From assembly GCA_945861025.1 (NCBI GenBank), contig CAMASN010000024.1, forward strand, positions 1-43,984: a stretch of DNA of 43,984 nt. Direction: 5' to 3'. The translations under genes were made by a program, and so were the position numbers. Each line of letters starts with the position of its first letter. Position 1 is the first letter of the stretch. Positions 22,829 to 32,116 of the stretch are shown piece after piece. The notes beneath the pieces are model-generated. The model ran no database searches. It had not been told where the DNA came from and saw nothing but the letters and a program-made list of their open reading frames with translations. Origin of the DNA: Ferrithrix thermotolerans DSM 19514 (GTDB lineage: Bacteria > Actinomycetota > Acidimicrobiia > Acidimicrobiales > Ilumatobacteraceae).

Positions 22829-25372
22829 ATGTTTCGTATTGCGCTCAAGAACGTTCTCGCTCGAAAGGGTCGTTTGCTACTGACTGCGCTTGCTGTCATC
22901 GCAAGCTGCGCGTTTCTTAGCGGCGTCTTCGTGTTCAGCGACACGATCAACGCCAGCATCAACCGCATGTTCTCCATGGCCTACGAGAAGACCGATGCGT
23001 TCGTGCGATCCTCGAATGTCATTGAGGGCGACTTTGGGGTCGACGCGCGCGAGCGCTTGTCGGACACGATAATTGCAAAAGTCGCGGCTGTGCCTGGCGT
23101 CAGCGAAGCCGCTGGCGACATTCAGGGCTTCGCACGCATCGCCACAGCAGCAGGCAAGCCGCTCGGCATCGATGGTCCACCCAAGTACGGCGGGGTGCTC
23201 ACCGGTTCCCCAAGCACGCCTTGGAGAATCGCTGAAGGCAACGTGCCGCAAGGGTCAACCGAGGTCGCCATCGACCGCCGATCTGCCAATGAGGGCAAGA
23301 TCAAGCTCGGCGATTCAGTCACGATCACCGCAAAAAACGGTGTTCGACCATTCACCGTTGTAGCCGTCGTTACCTTCGGCACGGAAGACACCTCTGGTGG
23401 TGCAACATGGGCGCTCTTCGACCTCAACACCGCCGAAGAGTTCGTAGTTGGCGAGCCCGGCAAGATCGATTCAGTCATCGTGCGCGGCGACGGTTCGGTC
23501 TCCGATGTTCAACTCAAAGCCAACATCACCAAAGCTCTCGCGGGCGACACGGTAGAAGTACTCACCGGTGCCGAGATCACCACTGAAACCCAGAACACGG
23601 TGGCGAAGTTCTTCAACCTGTTCAGCACGGTTCTCACCATCTTCGCTGCCATTGCGCTGCTTGTCGGTAGCTTCGTGATCTACAACGTGTTCCGCATCAC
23701 GTCGGCGCAACGCAAACAAGAGAGCGCCCTCATGCGAGCTATCGGCGCGAGTCGTAGCCAAGTTGTTCGCTCGCTGTTCGTGGAAGCTGGCGTCGTTGGC
23801 ATCGTCGGCGCCGTACTCGGATTCCTTGGCGGGGTCGTGCTTGCCTCGCTCATTCTCAGCCTGCTCAAAGCAGTCGGGAACGGCCCCAGCGGTACAAAGC
23901 TCACCATCAATGTGGGTTCGTTTGTCATTACTTTCATCGTCGGCTTCCTCGTCACCATCTTGTGTGCCACGTTGCCCGCTATTCGGGCCGGCCGCGTGCC
24001 ACCGCTCGCTGCGCTACGCGATGTGAGCATCGACCGCTCGGGTCTCTCACGTCGTCGTGTCATCGTCGGCGCAATCCTCACGGTTGTTTCGGTCATCGGC
24101 ATTGTGCTTGGGCTCAACAGCTCAGCCGTGTGGCTCGCCCCTGGTGTGGGCTCGCTGTTCGCCGCCCTCATCGCCCTCGGGCCTATAGCCGTGGGTCCCA
24201 CCACACGCGCACTCCGCAAGCCGCTCAGCGCGATCCGTGGTGTCACCGGCGAAATCGCCGTTCGCAATGCGGCGCGCAGTCCAGAGCGCACGGCGCTCAC
24301 CGCTGCGGCGCTCGGCATCGGCCTCGCGTTGTTAGTTGCCGTGGCCACGCTGGGTTCATCGCTGCAGGGTTCCATTCGTCAAACGATCGGCGAACAGTTC
24401 ACGGGCAACTTCGCAATCAGCACCGGCGACGGTCAGGGGTTCGGTGGTCTGCCCACCACGCTTACCGACCAGCTCAACGAACTGCCCGAAGTCAGCGATG
24501 CAGTCGGATTGGGCATCGCTCAAATTCGAGTCGTCGAAAGCGGAAAGCCAAAAGCCAGAGGTGTTATTACTCTCGACCCCAAGCACGCTGTTGGCCTGTT
24601 CAACTTTGTGTTCACGCAAGGTGGCTGGGACGCTCTCAACAACACCACCATTTTGGTGTCAAAAGACAAAGCCGATCGCGACGGCCTCGCGGTAGGAAGC
24701 GAACTCTCAGTGTCGTTCCTCGACAAGTCCACACAGACCATCAAGGTCGCTGGCATCTTCGACAACAAGACCTTCGGCAACTTCATTGTCGATCGCACAT
24801 TGTTCCAGGGTCGCGGCGTCAGCCTGTTCGATGTGCAGATCTTCACACTCACCAAGGCCGGCGTGTCCGAAGCCAACGCTGCCGCAGCCATCAAGACAGT
24901 TACCGACAAGTACCCCACTGCCAAACTCCAGAGCCGGAGCGAATTCGTGCAGGCTCAGGTCGATCAGGTCAGCGGCATCCTCAACTTTGTCTATGCGCTA
25001 CTGCTCATGTCGGTGTTCATCGCAGTACTTGGCATCGTGCTCACGTTGCTGCTTGCAGTGTTCGAACGCCGTCGCGAACTCGGCCTCATGCGCGCCATCG
25101 GCATGACCCGCGGCCAAGTGCGCGGCAGCATCCGTTGGGAAGCCATCGTCACCGCAGTGCTTGGCGCGCTCATGGGCACCGGACTCGGCGTGGCACTTGG
25201 TTGGATCGTGGTGCGTGCGCTGCGATCCGAAGGCTTCACCGTTTTCAGCGTGTCGCCTGCATCAATCCTGTCGTTCGCAATTGCCGCAGTCATCTTCGCG
25301 ATCGTCGCTGCCTGGTGGCCTGCGCGCAAAGCAGCGAAGTCCGACATTCTCGCCGCAATCTCCACCACGTGA
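22829..25372 (+). CDS. ABC transporter permease with two FtsX domains (first)
   Basis: The 847-residue protein has an N-terminal anchor (LLLTALAVIASCAFLSGVFVF) and a large outside domain to about residue 270. Three membrane segments with the FtsX coupling motif 'RKQESALMRAIGASRSQVVRSLFVEAG' follow, then a middle membrane region (about 410-470), a second outside domain, and a C-terminal FtsX domain with 'RRRELGLMRAIGMTRGQVRGSIRWEA'. This is the full-length actinobacterial DUF214-type permease. It likely exports a lipophilic or peptide-like substrate together with the adjacent ATPase. The cargo cannot be told. Confidence 0.9.
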   Translation: MFRIALKNVLARKGRLLLTALAVIASCAFLSGVFVFSDTINASINRMFSMAYEKTDAFVRSSNVIEGDFGVDARERLSDTIIAKVAAVPGVSEAAGDIQGFARIATAAGKPLGIDGPPKYGGVLTGSPSTPWRIAEGNVPQGSTEVAIDRRSANEGKIKLGDSVTITAKNGVRPFTVVAVVTFGTEDTSGGATWALFDLNTAEEFVVGEPGKIDSVIVRGDGSVSDVQLKANITKALAGDTVEVLTGAEITTETQNTVAKFFNLFSTVLTIFAAIALLVGSFVIYNVFRITSAQRKQESALMRAIGASRSQVVRSLFVEAGVVGIVGAVLGFLGGVVLASLILSLLKAVGNGPSGTKLTINVGSFVITFIVGFLVTILCATLPAIRAGRVPPLAALRDVSIDRSGLSRRRVIVGAILTVVSVIGIVLGLNSSAVWLAPGVGSLFAALIALGPIAVGPTTRALRKPLSAIRGVTGEIAVRNAARSPERTALTAAALGIGLALLVAVATLGSSLQGSIRQTIGEQFTGNFAISTGDGQGFGGLPTTLTDQLNELPEVSDAVGLGIAQIRVVESGKPKARGVITLDPKHAVGLFNFVFTQGGWDALNNTTILVSKDKADRDGLAVGSELSVSFLDKSTQTIKVAGIFDNKTFGNFIVDRTLFQGRGVSLFDVQIFTLTKAGVSEANAAAAIKTVTDKYPTAKLQSRSEFVQAQVDQVSGILNFVYALLLMSVFIAVLGIVLTLLLAVFERRRELGLMRAIGMTRGQVRGSIRWEAIVTAVLGALMGTGLGVALGWIVVRALRSEGFTVFSVSPASILSFAIAAVIFAIVAAWWPARKAAKSDILAAISTT

Positions 25373-25411
25373 TCTTCGCCGAATTTTCTCTAGAGCGAGC
25401 CTGATTTGACC

Positions 25412-27958
25412 ATGCTGCGCCTCGCCCTCAGAAATGTCACCGCCCGGTTTGGGCGCATCCTGCTTACTGCGCTGGCAATCATCGTGAGCACAGCTTTTCT
25501 CTCGGGCACCTTCATGTTTCGCGACACGCTTGAGGGCACGTTCAACGCGCTGTTTGCCGAGTCGTACGAGAAGGTCGATGCGTACGTGCAGGCGGCCAAC
25601 ACGATCGAGACGGCGTTCGGGTTCGAGATCCGCGACAAGGTCACCTTCGATGCGGTAGCAATTGCAGCATCGGTTCCGGGCGTCACCGACGCGCAAGCCC
25701 TCGTGCAAGGTGACGCAGTCGTCATCGGAAAAGATTCAAAGCCGGTAGCGCGCATCTCTCGGGCAACCTCGGGCGGCACGCTGAACTCAGGCGACCTGTC
25801 ATTGTGGACAGTGACCAAGGGGCGCGCTCCTCGCGGCGCCAACGAAGTGGTGCTCGACGACCAAACCGCCGCCGACGGCAACTACGAGTTAGGCGATTCG
25901 GTGAAGGTGAACGCCGAGGCCGGCTCGCGGTCATTCACACTTGTTGGCCTTGCGCAATACAACAACGTCGCGACACCGGGTGATGCCACATGGGCATTGT
26001 TCGATGACAAGACCGCAATGGAGTTCGTCGCTAAGCCCGGCTTCATCGACGCCGTGCTGGTGCGCAGCGATGGCTCGCTGTCCGACACGGCACTGGCGCA
26101 ACGCATTCAAGAGGCGCTTGATGGCGTATCCACAACCACCGGCACCGAAGTGCTCACCGGCCCTCAAATCACTGCGCAAAGCCAAACCGAACTACAAAAG
26201 GGACTCGGCTTCTTCACCATCTTCCTATCGATCTTTTCGTTCATTGCCCTCGCTGTTGGCTGCTTCGTGATCTACAACGTGTTCTCGATTACTGCGGCAC
26301 AGCGTCGCCGCGAAAATGCGTTGCTTCGCGCCATCGGAGCCAGTCGCCGACAGGTGACCCGGATGATGTTGGTCGAGGCAACCGTCATCGGATTGTTCGG
26401 CTCGTTGGTAGGCCTGTTCGCCGGAGCCGGCCTTGCCGTTGGCATTCAGGTGGTACTCAACAAGCTCGGCCTCGGTGTGCCGTCGCGAGGCCTCATCGTC
26501 ACATCTGGCACCGTTCTCGTCACGGTGATTGCCGGCATTTTCACCACGCTGTTGGCAGCAGCCGTGCCCGCCATCGCTGCCGCTCGCATTCCACCCGTTG
26601 CGGCAATGACCGAATCGGCGTTCGAGCAACCGCGCAGCAACAAGCGACGAATCATCGTCGCCGCAACGTTTGTGGCGCTTGGCGTGGCAACCATCGCCGC
26701 CGTGCTTGCGGGCGCCGATTCGGTGTTGCTCGGTGTTGCCGTTGTCGCCATCTTCGTTGGCGTGCTACTGCTCGGACCAGTAATGGCCAATCCAATCTCG
26801 CGTGTGCTTGGCAGCCCCGTCGAGCGCCTTCGCGGAATCACCGGCGCTATGTCTCGAGCCAATGTTCAACGCAACCCTCGCCGCACGGCGCGCACTGCAG
26901 CGCCGGTGCTCATCGGCGTGGCTCTCGTTACCGGCGCCAGCGTGTTTGCAGCCTCGATCAAAGAGCAATTGCGCGATACCATCGGCGGGCAGTTTCTTGG
27001 CGAGTACGTGATCAACTCATCCAACGGTGGCTCGCTGAGTTTCAGCCAGGCATTCGTCGACACGCTCAACGAAATCCCCGAAGTAGGTGCCGCCACTGGC
27101 CTCGGATTCGCCCGTCTACAAAACGTCGACGACAACAAAGGGTTCTTCGCCACCACGGTGGATCCAGCCACAGCGCAGGACATTCTCGACTACAAATTCG
27201 TCGAGGGCTCGTTTGCAACGCTCACCCCGCGAGGATTGTTGATCAGCGCTGGCGAGGCCAAGCGATCCACCCTCGAGCTCGGCTCAACGGTGGCGCTACG
27301 CATCGGACAAACCGACATCACCGTGATCGTGCAAGGCATCTATGCCTCAAGCGATCTTGCGCAAGCGCGTGTTGTGCATCGCGATCTCCTCAACGGCACT
27401 TCGGTGAGCAACCAAGTCGGCTTTGTGTTCATGACTCGCACGCCCGGAGTCTCAGACAAAGACTTCCGTAAGGCTGTCGATGCATCGATCACGACCTACG
27501 GCATCGGCACTCTGCAAAACCGCGGCCAATTCATCGATGGTCGCAGCGACATCATCGACCGCAGTCTGTTCTTTATCTATGGCCTCCTGGCGCTGTCGGT
27601 GATCATCGCCATCTTCGGCATCGTGCTCACCATGCTGCTCGCCGTCTATGAACGACGACGAGAGATCGGTCTGCTGCGAGCCGTTGGCATGACCCAACGA
27701 CAGGTACGCACAACCGTGCGATGGGAGAGCGTGCTCACGTCACTGTATGGCGCGATCGTTGGCGTGATGCTCGGACTAATACTCGGCTTCATCGTCATTG
27801 TTGCGCTCCGCGATCAAGGTCTCTCGAAATTTGTGATTCCCACCACTGCAGTCACCGCAATCGTGCTGAGCGCATTTGTTGTCGGTGTGCTCGCCGCAGT
27901 CATACCCGCCTGGCGAGCAACCAAACTCGACCTCCTGAAAGCGATCGGTGCCGACTGA
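25412..27958 (+). CDS. ABC transporter permease with two FtsX domains (second)
   Basis: The 848-residue protein is a paralogue of the preceding permease with the same layout: anchor 'ILLTALAIIVSTAFLSGTFMF', FtsX motif 'RRRENALLRAIGASRRQVTRMMLVEA' and a C-terminal 'RRREIGLLRAVGMTQRQVRTTVRWES'. Shared stretches such as 'YEK.DAYVQAANTIE' and 'DATWALF' show a tandem duplication followed by divergence. ATG 25412 was taken rather than TTG 25406. The stop overlaps the start of the PPOX gene (TGATG). The two permeases probably form a heterodimer with the shared ATPase. Confidence 0.88.
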   Translation: MLRLALRNVTARFGRILLTALAIIVSTAFLSGTFMFRDTLEGTFNALFAESYEKVDAYVQAANTIETAFGFEIRDKVTFDAVAIAASVPGVTDAQALVQGDAVVIGKDSKPVARISRATSGGTLNSGDLSLWTVTKGRAPRGANEVVLDDQTAADGNYELGDSVKVNAEAGSRSFTLVGLAQYNNVATPGDATWALFDDKTAMEFVAKPGFIDAVLVRSDGSLSDTALAQRIQEALDGVSTTTGTEVLTGPQITAQSQTELQKGLGFFTIFLSIFSFIALAVGCFVIYNVFSITAAQRRRENALLRAIGASRRQVTRMMLVEATVIGLFGSLVGLFAGAGLAVGIQVVLNKLGLGVPSRGLIVTSGTVLVTVIAGIFTTLLAAAVPAIAAARIPPVAAMTESAFEQPRSNKRRIIVAATFVALGVATIAAVLAGADSVLLGVAVVAIFVGVLLLGPVMANPISRVLGSPVERLRGITGAMSRANVQRNPRRTARTAAPVLIGVALVTGASVFAASIKEQLRDTIGGQFLGEYVINSSNGGSLSFSQAFVDTLNEIPEVGAATGLGFARLQNVDDNKGFFATTVDPATAQDILDYKFVEGSFATLTPRGLLISAGEAKRSTLELGSTVALRIGQTDITVIVQGIYASSDLAQARVVHRDLLNGTSVSNQVGFVFMTRTPGVSDKDFRKAVDASITTYGIGTLQNRGQFIDGRSDIIDRSLFFIYGLLALSVIIAIFGIVLTMLLAVYERRREIGLLRAVGMTQRQVRTTVRWESVLTSLYGAIVGVMLGLILGFIVIVALRDQGLSKFVIPTTAVTAIVLSAFVVGVLAAVIPAWRATKLDLLKAIGAD

Positions 27959-28344
27959 TGATCGACCCAGCAGATCCCGGCGACGCCGTACTTGCGTTCC
28001 TCGCCGAACGCCACCTCGCCAGCCTCACCACAATGCGCGCCGACGGCAGCCCGCACGTGGTGCCTGTGGGCTTCAGTTACTCGCCAGCCGAGCGCTTGGT
28101 GCGTGTTATCACGTTCGCTCCATCAACCAAAGCGCGCAACGCCGCACGCGGCGGCAGGGCTGCCGTGTCGCAGGTAGACGGCGGGCGTTGGCTCACCCTC
28201 GAAGGCACCGTGAGTCTCGCAACCGACGACTCAAGCGTTGCAGCAGCCGTAGCAGGGTACGCTGCTCGGTATCGACAGCCCGGCGAACGCCTCGACCGGG
28301 TGGCCATCGAGATCACTGTCGACCGGATCATGGGTCGCGCTTGA
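27958..28344 (+). CDS. PPOX-class (F420-type) oxidoreductase
   Basis: The 128-residue split-barrel protein begins 'DAVLAFLAERHLASLTTMRADGSPHVVPVGFSY', continues 'ITFAPSTKARNAARGGRAAVSQVDGGRWLTLEGT' and ends 'VAIEITVDRIMGRA'. The 'L..K.RN.....A...V' pattern is the cofactor-phosphate-binding region of Rv1155-type F420 or flavin enzymes. ATG overlaps the stop of the permease gene, so it is part of the same transcript although its function looks unrelated to transport. Substrate unknown. Confidence 0.85.
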   Translation: MIDPADPGDAVLAFLAERHLASLTTMRADGSPHVVPVGFSYSPAERLVRVITFAPSTKARNAARGGRAAVSQVDGGRWLTLEGTVSLATDDSSVAAAVAGYAARYRQPGERLDRVAIEITVDRIMGRA

Positions 28345-28355
28345 GGACCATTGCC

Positions 28356-28826
28356 ATGACTGAACTTAAAGACATCCCCCTTGTTCTCAAGCTTGAGATA
28401 CAAGAGGGCACGCGCTTGTGTGTCGTGAACGCGCCCGCCGATTTTCGCGAAACACTTGGCGAGCTACCACTGGCTGTCGAATGGGCGAACCGGGTTCGCC
28501 CTCCACTCGACATCATCGTTGCCTTTCATCAGCGCCAAACAGGCCTCGTGAGCGGTTGGCCAACGCTCGTTGCCGCGATTGTTCCCGGAGGCTCAATCTG
28601 GATCGCTTGGCCCAAGAAGGCCAGCGGGATCGACACCGACATCACCGACGACAACGTACGTGACACCATCGCGCGCCGCGGCTGGGTCGATAACAAGGTG
28701 TGCGCCATTGATGACACATGGACTGCGCTGCGTTTCGTAGTGCGCAGGCCCGAACGTAAGAAGCGCACTGGCGGGCCGAACAAGCCAGCCAAACTTCGCG
28801 GCCCCAAGTCGGGTTCACACCGCTAA
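28356..28826 (+). CDS. DUF3052 family protein
   Basis: The 156-residue protein shows the DUF3052 pattern: 'VVNAPADFRETLGELP', then 'IVAFH', 'LVAAIVPGGSIWIAWPKKASGIDTDITDDNVRDTIARRGWVDNKVCAIDDTW'. The WPKK...D(L/I)T...(L/G)xVDxKVCAxDxxWS-like stretch is the family mark, with a basic tail. The function is not known. GAGGA lies about 9 nt upstream of ATG 28356. It follows the PPOX gene after 11 nt and probably ends this operon. Confidence 0.85.
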   Translation: MTELKDIPLVLKLEIQEGTRLCVVNAPADFRETLGELPLAVEWANRVRPPLDIIVAFHQRQTGLVSGWPTLVAAIVPGGSIWIAWPKKASGIDTDITDDNVRDTIARRGWVDNKVCAIDDTWTALRFVVRRPERKKRTGGPNKPAKLRGPKSGSHR

Positions 28827-28883
28827 GCCCGCGGCCAACTCAGCAGCGCAGTTCGCGCCTACGAAAACGCCGCTCGGCGCGGA

Positions 28884-28889
28884 TAGCGT
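28884..28889 (+). promoter_or_regulatory. -10 box (TAGCGT) for the DedA gene
   Basis: TAGCGT ends 8 nt before ATG 28898, in the 71-nt gap after the DUF3052 gene. No ribosome binding site is present. Confidence 0.5.
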
Positions 28890-28897
28890 GCGGTCGC

Positions 28898-29533
28898 ATG
28901 TTGGCAGCGTTGGAAGTGTTGGACGATCTCTTCAATGAACTCGAGAAGGTGTCCACTTCGCAGTGGTTCTACTTGATCATCTTCTTGATCGCGTTCCTCG
29001 ACTCGGTGTTTCCAGTGGTTCCCAGCGAGACGGCCGTCATCCTTGGCGGCATCGCCGCCGGCCAAGGTCATCTCAACCTTGCTGCCGTCATTTTTCTCGG
29101 TGCCACCGGTGCCGCGCTTGGCGACAACACCGCCTACGCGATCGGACATCGCTTCAGCGCCCCTATTCAGAGGTGGTACGCCAAAAAGGAAAAACGAGCA
29201 CGCAAGCTCCAATGGGCCAACGACCAACTCCGTCTTCGTGGAGGATCCTTGTTACTCACAGCGCGGTTCATCCCCGGCGGGCGCACCGTTGTCACCGTCA
29301 GCAGTGGCATCACGCGCCAACCGCGCCGCCGCTTCGCGATCTTCGTCACCCTCGCCTGTGTCGTGTGGGCCTCATACGCTGCTGTTCTCGGATTTGTGGC
29401 GGGCGAACAATTCAAAGACAGCCACACCAAGGCATTCGTGTTTGCCTTCATCGCCGCTGTGTCAGTCAGCGGCATGCTCGAGATCGTGCAGCACTTCCGC
29501 AAGAAGCGACGAGCCGCCGACCTACAGCCGTAA
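28898..29533 (+). CDS. DedA/VTT-domain membrane protein
   Basis: The 211-residue protein has the VTT (SNARE-associated) domain: 'FYLIIFLIAFLDSVFPVVPSETAVILGGIAAGQG', then 'GATGAALGDNTAYAIGH' and the basic hallmark 'LLLTARFIPGGRTVVTVSSGITRQPRRRF'. There are about four to five membrane segments. Family members flip phospholipids or carrier lipids such as undecaprenyl phosphate. The last part is basic and cytoplasmic. It stands alone on its transcript, followed by the ETF operon 51 nt later with its own promoter. Confidence 0.9.
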   Translation: MLAALEVLDDLFNELEKVSTSQWFYLIIFLIAFLDSVFPVVPSETAVILGGIAAGQGHLNLAAVIFLGATGAALGDNTAYAIGHRFSAPIQRWYAKKEKRARKLQWANDQLRLRGGSLLLTARFIPGGRTVVTVSSGITRQPRRRFAIFVTLACVVWASYAAVLGFVAGEQFKDSHTKAFVFAFIAAVSVSGMLEIVQHFRKKRRAADLQP

Positions 29534-29571
29534 TCTGCGCGTTCCGCTTTCGCTATCGGCCCCAAGCCTCG

Positions 29572-29577
29572 TAGCCT
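29572..29577 (+). promoter_or_regulatory. -10 box (TAGCCT) for the ETF/Fix operon
   Basis: TAGCCT ends 7 nt before ATG 29585. It would drive the overlapping ETF-alpha, FixC, FixX and ETF-beta genes as one leaderless transcript. Confidence 0.55.
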
Positions 29578-29584
29578 GCACTCG

Positions 29585-30502
29585 ATGCTTGCTGTCATTC
29601 CCGTTCGAGAAGGTGTGTTGCCCTTAGGCGGCCTTGAGACCATCGCCGAATGCGGTGGCCGTGCCCTTCTCATCGGCTCCGATACCTCAGCCGCAGCAGA
29701 CCTTTGCGCCGGCATCGCTACTGAAATCTGCGTCATCGAGACAGCTAGCTTTGCTCCCGGGACTTGGGCTCTCGCGTCGGCTCCTCATCTTGCCAACGAA
29801 CCACGCATTGTGTTGCCCGCCTCGCCCGACGGGCGCGATCTGGCCCCACGCATCGCGGCAACGCTGCAACGCAGCCTGTGGGCCGGAGCATTGTCGGTCA
29901 CTCCGCACCGCATCGAGTTGGCCCGTAATGGTGGACTCGTCGTGAACGACATTGCCCCGAATCACTCGTTTGTCGCCACGCTGCAACCCGGCGTACGCGG
30001 TATCGAGCAGTCCGCCCAAGCAGCAACAACTGCGGTGCCGGTCACCACGCTTGCGTTCGGCAACGGCTCGCCGTCGACCAGCGATGCGCACGTGCTCGAA
30101 GTGCTTCCTCCCGATGTCGCCACAATGGATCTGTCCGAGTCACCGCGCATCCTTGGCGGCGGCGCTGGCCTGCGATCAGCCGAAGCCTTTGCGCAGCTCG
30201 CATCAGTCGCTTCTCACCTCGACGCATCAATGGGCGCAACGCGAGTCATCACCGACCGAGGCTGGATCGGGCACGAACGCCAAATCGGCACCACCGGCGT
30301 GGTCGTCGATCCGCAGCTCTACATCGCATTCGGTATCAGCGGTGCCGTGCAGCACACCAGCGGTCTCGGGCAGCCCGAGCACATCATTAGCGTGAACCTC
30401 GATCCGCACTGTCCGATGATGCAGCTCGCCGATCTCGCCATCGTGAGCGACGCCAACGACGTTCTTGCTCAACTCCTCATCAAGCTCGATGCCAATGTCT
30501 GA
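29585..30502 (+). CDS. Electron transfer flavoprotein alpha subunit-like (EtfA/FixB)
   Basis: The 305-residue protein has the C-terminal FAD-binding domain of ETF-alpha: 'ILGGGAGLRSAEAFAQLASVASHL', 'TDRGWIGHERQIGTTGVVVDPQLYIAFGISGAVQHTSGLG' and 'ISVNLDPHCPMMQLADLAIVSD'. The N-terminal half is diverged from housekeeping ETF. It would form a heterodimer with the beta-like subunit at 32113 and pass electrons to the FixC-like quinone reductase. The stop overlaps the start region of the next gene. ETF pairs of this kind are known beside mycofactocin genes, which fits mftE and mftF downstream. Confidence 0.85.
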   Translation: MLAVIPVREGVLPLGGLETIAECGGRALLIGSDTSAAADLCAGIATEICVIETASFAPGTWALASAPHLANEPRIVLPASPDGRDLAPRIAATLQRSLWAGALSVTPHRIELARNGGLVVNDIAPNHSFVATLQPGVRGIEQSAQAATTAVPVTTLAFGNGSPSTSDAHVLEVLPPDVATMDLSESPRILGGGAGLRSAEAFAQLASVASHLDASMGATRVITDRGWIGHERQIGTTGVVVDPQLYIAFGISGAVQHTSGLGQPEHIISVNLDPHCPMMQLADLAIVSDANDVLAQLLIKLDANV

Positions 30503-31796
30503 TTTCGACGCAATCGTTGTGGGCGCTGGGCCCGCTGGGTCATGTGCAGCCATCGTGCTCGCCCGCGCCGGCAAGCGCGTCGCACTCATCGAGCGTGGTC
30601 CGTTCCCGGGCAGCAAGAATATGTATGGCGGCGTGATCTATCCCCGCATCCTCGATGAGCTCATCCCCGAGTGGTGGTTGCACGCTCCAATCCAACGCTG
30701 GATTACCCGTCGCTCTACGATGATCATGACCGAGACGCAGGCGCTCAACGTCGACTTCCGCACCCAAGCGTGGGGGCAACCGCCGTACAACGGCGCCACT
30801 GCGTACCGCCCCGACTTCGATCACTGGCTGGCCGATGTTGCGGTCGGGGCAGGCACCACCCTCATCTGCAGCACCACTGTCACCGGACTGCTGCACGATG
30901 CGAACGGTCACGTCAGCGGCGTAACCAGCGATCGACCCGATGGCGATCTCACCGCGCCAATCGTGATCGCATGTGACGGCGTCAACAGTTTCTTGGCGAA
31001 GCAAGAAGGCCTCTACGGCGCTGTCGATGCCGACAACTACACGCTCGGCGTGAAAGAGACGCTCAGCCTTCCCAAGCACGTGATCGACGAGCGATTCGGC
31101 GTGCGCGGCAACGAAGGCGTCGACATCGAAATCGTCGGCTGCACCGGATCCGTGAATGGCGGCGGGTTCATCTACACGAACCTCGACACCATCGCCATGG
31201 GCCTTGTGCTCAAGCTCTCAAAACTCACCGCACAACAGCAGCGTCCCGAGGAGATCCTCGCAACGCTCAAGCTGCATCCGGCCGTGGCCCCGCTCATCGA
31301 AGGTGCCGAGATCAAGGAATACTCGGCGCATCTCATTCCCAAGGCCGGCCTCAGCATGATCCCCTCACTCGCGGGCAACGGCATCATGGTGGCGGGCGAC
31401 GCTGCGGCATTGTGTCTCGCTGCGGGCATCTGGCTCGAGGGCGTCAACTTCGCATTCGCCAGCGGCATGTATGCCGGCGAGACTGCTGTCGAGGCCCTCA
31501 ATGCCGGCGACACATCGGCTGGCGGTCTGCGCGGCTACAAGCGTCGACTCGAGCAAACCTTTGTGCTCAAGGACCACAAGAAGCTGCGCAAGGTCCCCGC
31601 GCTCGTGCTGTCCGATCGCGTGCAGCACAGCTACCCGGGTATGGTCACCGCAATTGCCGAGCGAATGTTTCGGGTCGATAATCCAGATCCGAAACCGGGC
31701 CTTGGCCACATCGTCAAGCAAGAGCGCAAGAGCGCTGGCCTGAAATGGATGCACATGGTTCGCGACGCATGGATCGGCTTTAGGAGCTTCTGGTGA
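30495..31796 (+). CDS. FixC/ETF-quinone oxidoreductase-like flavoprotein
   Basis: The 433-residue protein starts 'FDAIVVGAGPAGSCAAIVLARAGKRVALIERG' and then has 'FPGSKNMYGGVIYPRILDELIP', the ETF-QO/FixC signature. The FAD end motif is 'GNGIMVAGDAAALCLAAGIWLEGVNFAFASGMYAGE'. It lacks the C-terminal ferredoxin domain of mitochondrial ETF-QO; that part is the separate gene at 31793, as in FixCX systems. It takes electrons from ETF and reduces quinone at the membrane. ATG 30495 was chosen; ATG 30489 is two codons upstream. Confidence 0.87.
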   Translation: MSDFDAIVVGAGPAGSCAAIVLARAGKRVALIERGPFPGSKNMYGGVIYPRILDELIPEWWLHAPIQRWITRRSTMIMTETQALNVDFRTQAWGQPPYNGATAYRPDFDHWLADVAVGAGTTLICSTTVTGLLHDANGHVSGVTSDRPDGDLTAPIVIACDGVNSFLAKQEGLYGAVDADNYTLGVKETLSLPKHVIDERFGVRGNEGVDIEIVGCTGSVNGGGFIYTNLDTIAMGLVLKLSKLTAQQQRPEEILATLKLHPAVAPLIEGAEIKEYSAHLIPKAGLSMIPSLAGNGIMVAGDAAALCLAAGIWLEGVNFAFASGMYAGETAVEALNAGDTSAGGLRGYKRRLEQTFVLKDHKKLRKVPALVLSDRVQHSYPGMVTAIAERMFRVDNPDPKPGLGHIVKQERKSAGLKWMHMVRDAWIGFRSFW

Positions 31797-32116
31797 CAAG
31801 TCCAGCCAACCGCATCAACCCAGACCCCACGTGGCCGACGATCTCATTCGAAGATCGCATCGCCACTGCCGCGTTTCATGTGCACCACAACGCGCACATC
31901 GTGGTCGATGGCGCCGTGTGCGCCGACTGCAGCACTCGTGAGTGCGTGGTGGCCTGCCCTGCAAAATTGTTCGTGCCAACCAGCGATGGTGGCATCTTGT
32001 TCAACTACGAACAGTGCTTCGAATGCGGCACCTGCTACCTCGTTTGTAATCGCGAAGGCGCTATCACCTGGAACTACCCCGAGGGCGGCCACGGCGTCGT
32101 CTTCAAACGCACATGA
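31793..32116 (+). CDS. FixX-like ferredoxin
   Basis: The 107-residue protein starts with GTG overlapping the FixC stop (GTGA), after TAGGAG at 31781-31786. It has two cysteine clusters, 'CADCSTRECVVACP' and 'CFECGTCYLVC'. The second supplies a 4Fe-4S site; the first is retained in FixX proteins as a partial motif. The end 'ITWNYPEGGHGVVFKRT' is diagnostic of FixX. It probably sits on the FixC-like protein as its iron-sulfur domain and carries electrons towards quinone. Confidence 0.88.
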   Translation: MTSPANRINPDPTWPTISFEDRIATAAFHVHHNAHIVVDGAVCADCSTRECVVACPAKLFVPTSDGGILFNYEQCFECGTCYLVCNREGAITWNYPEGGHGVVFKRT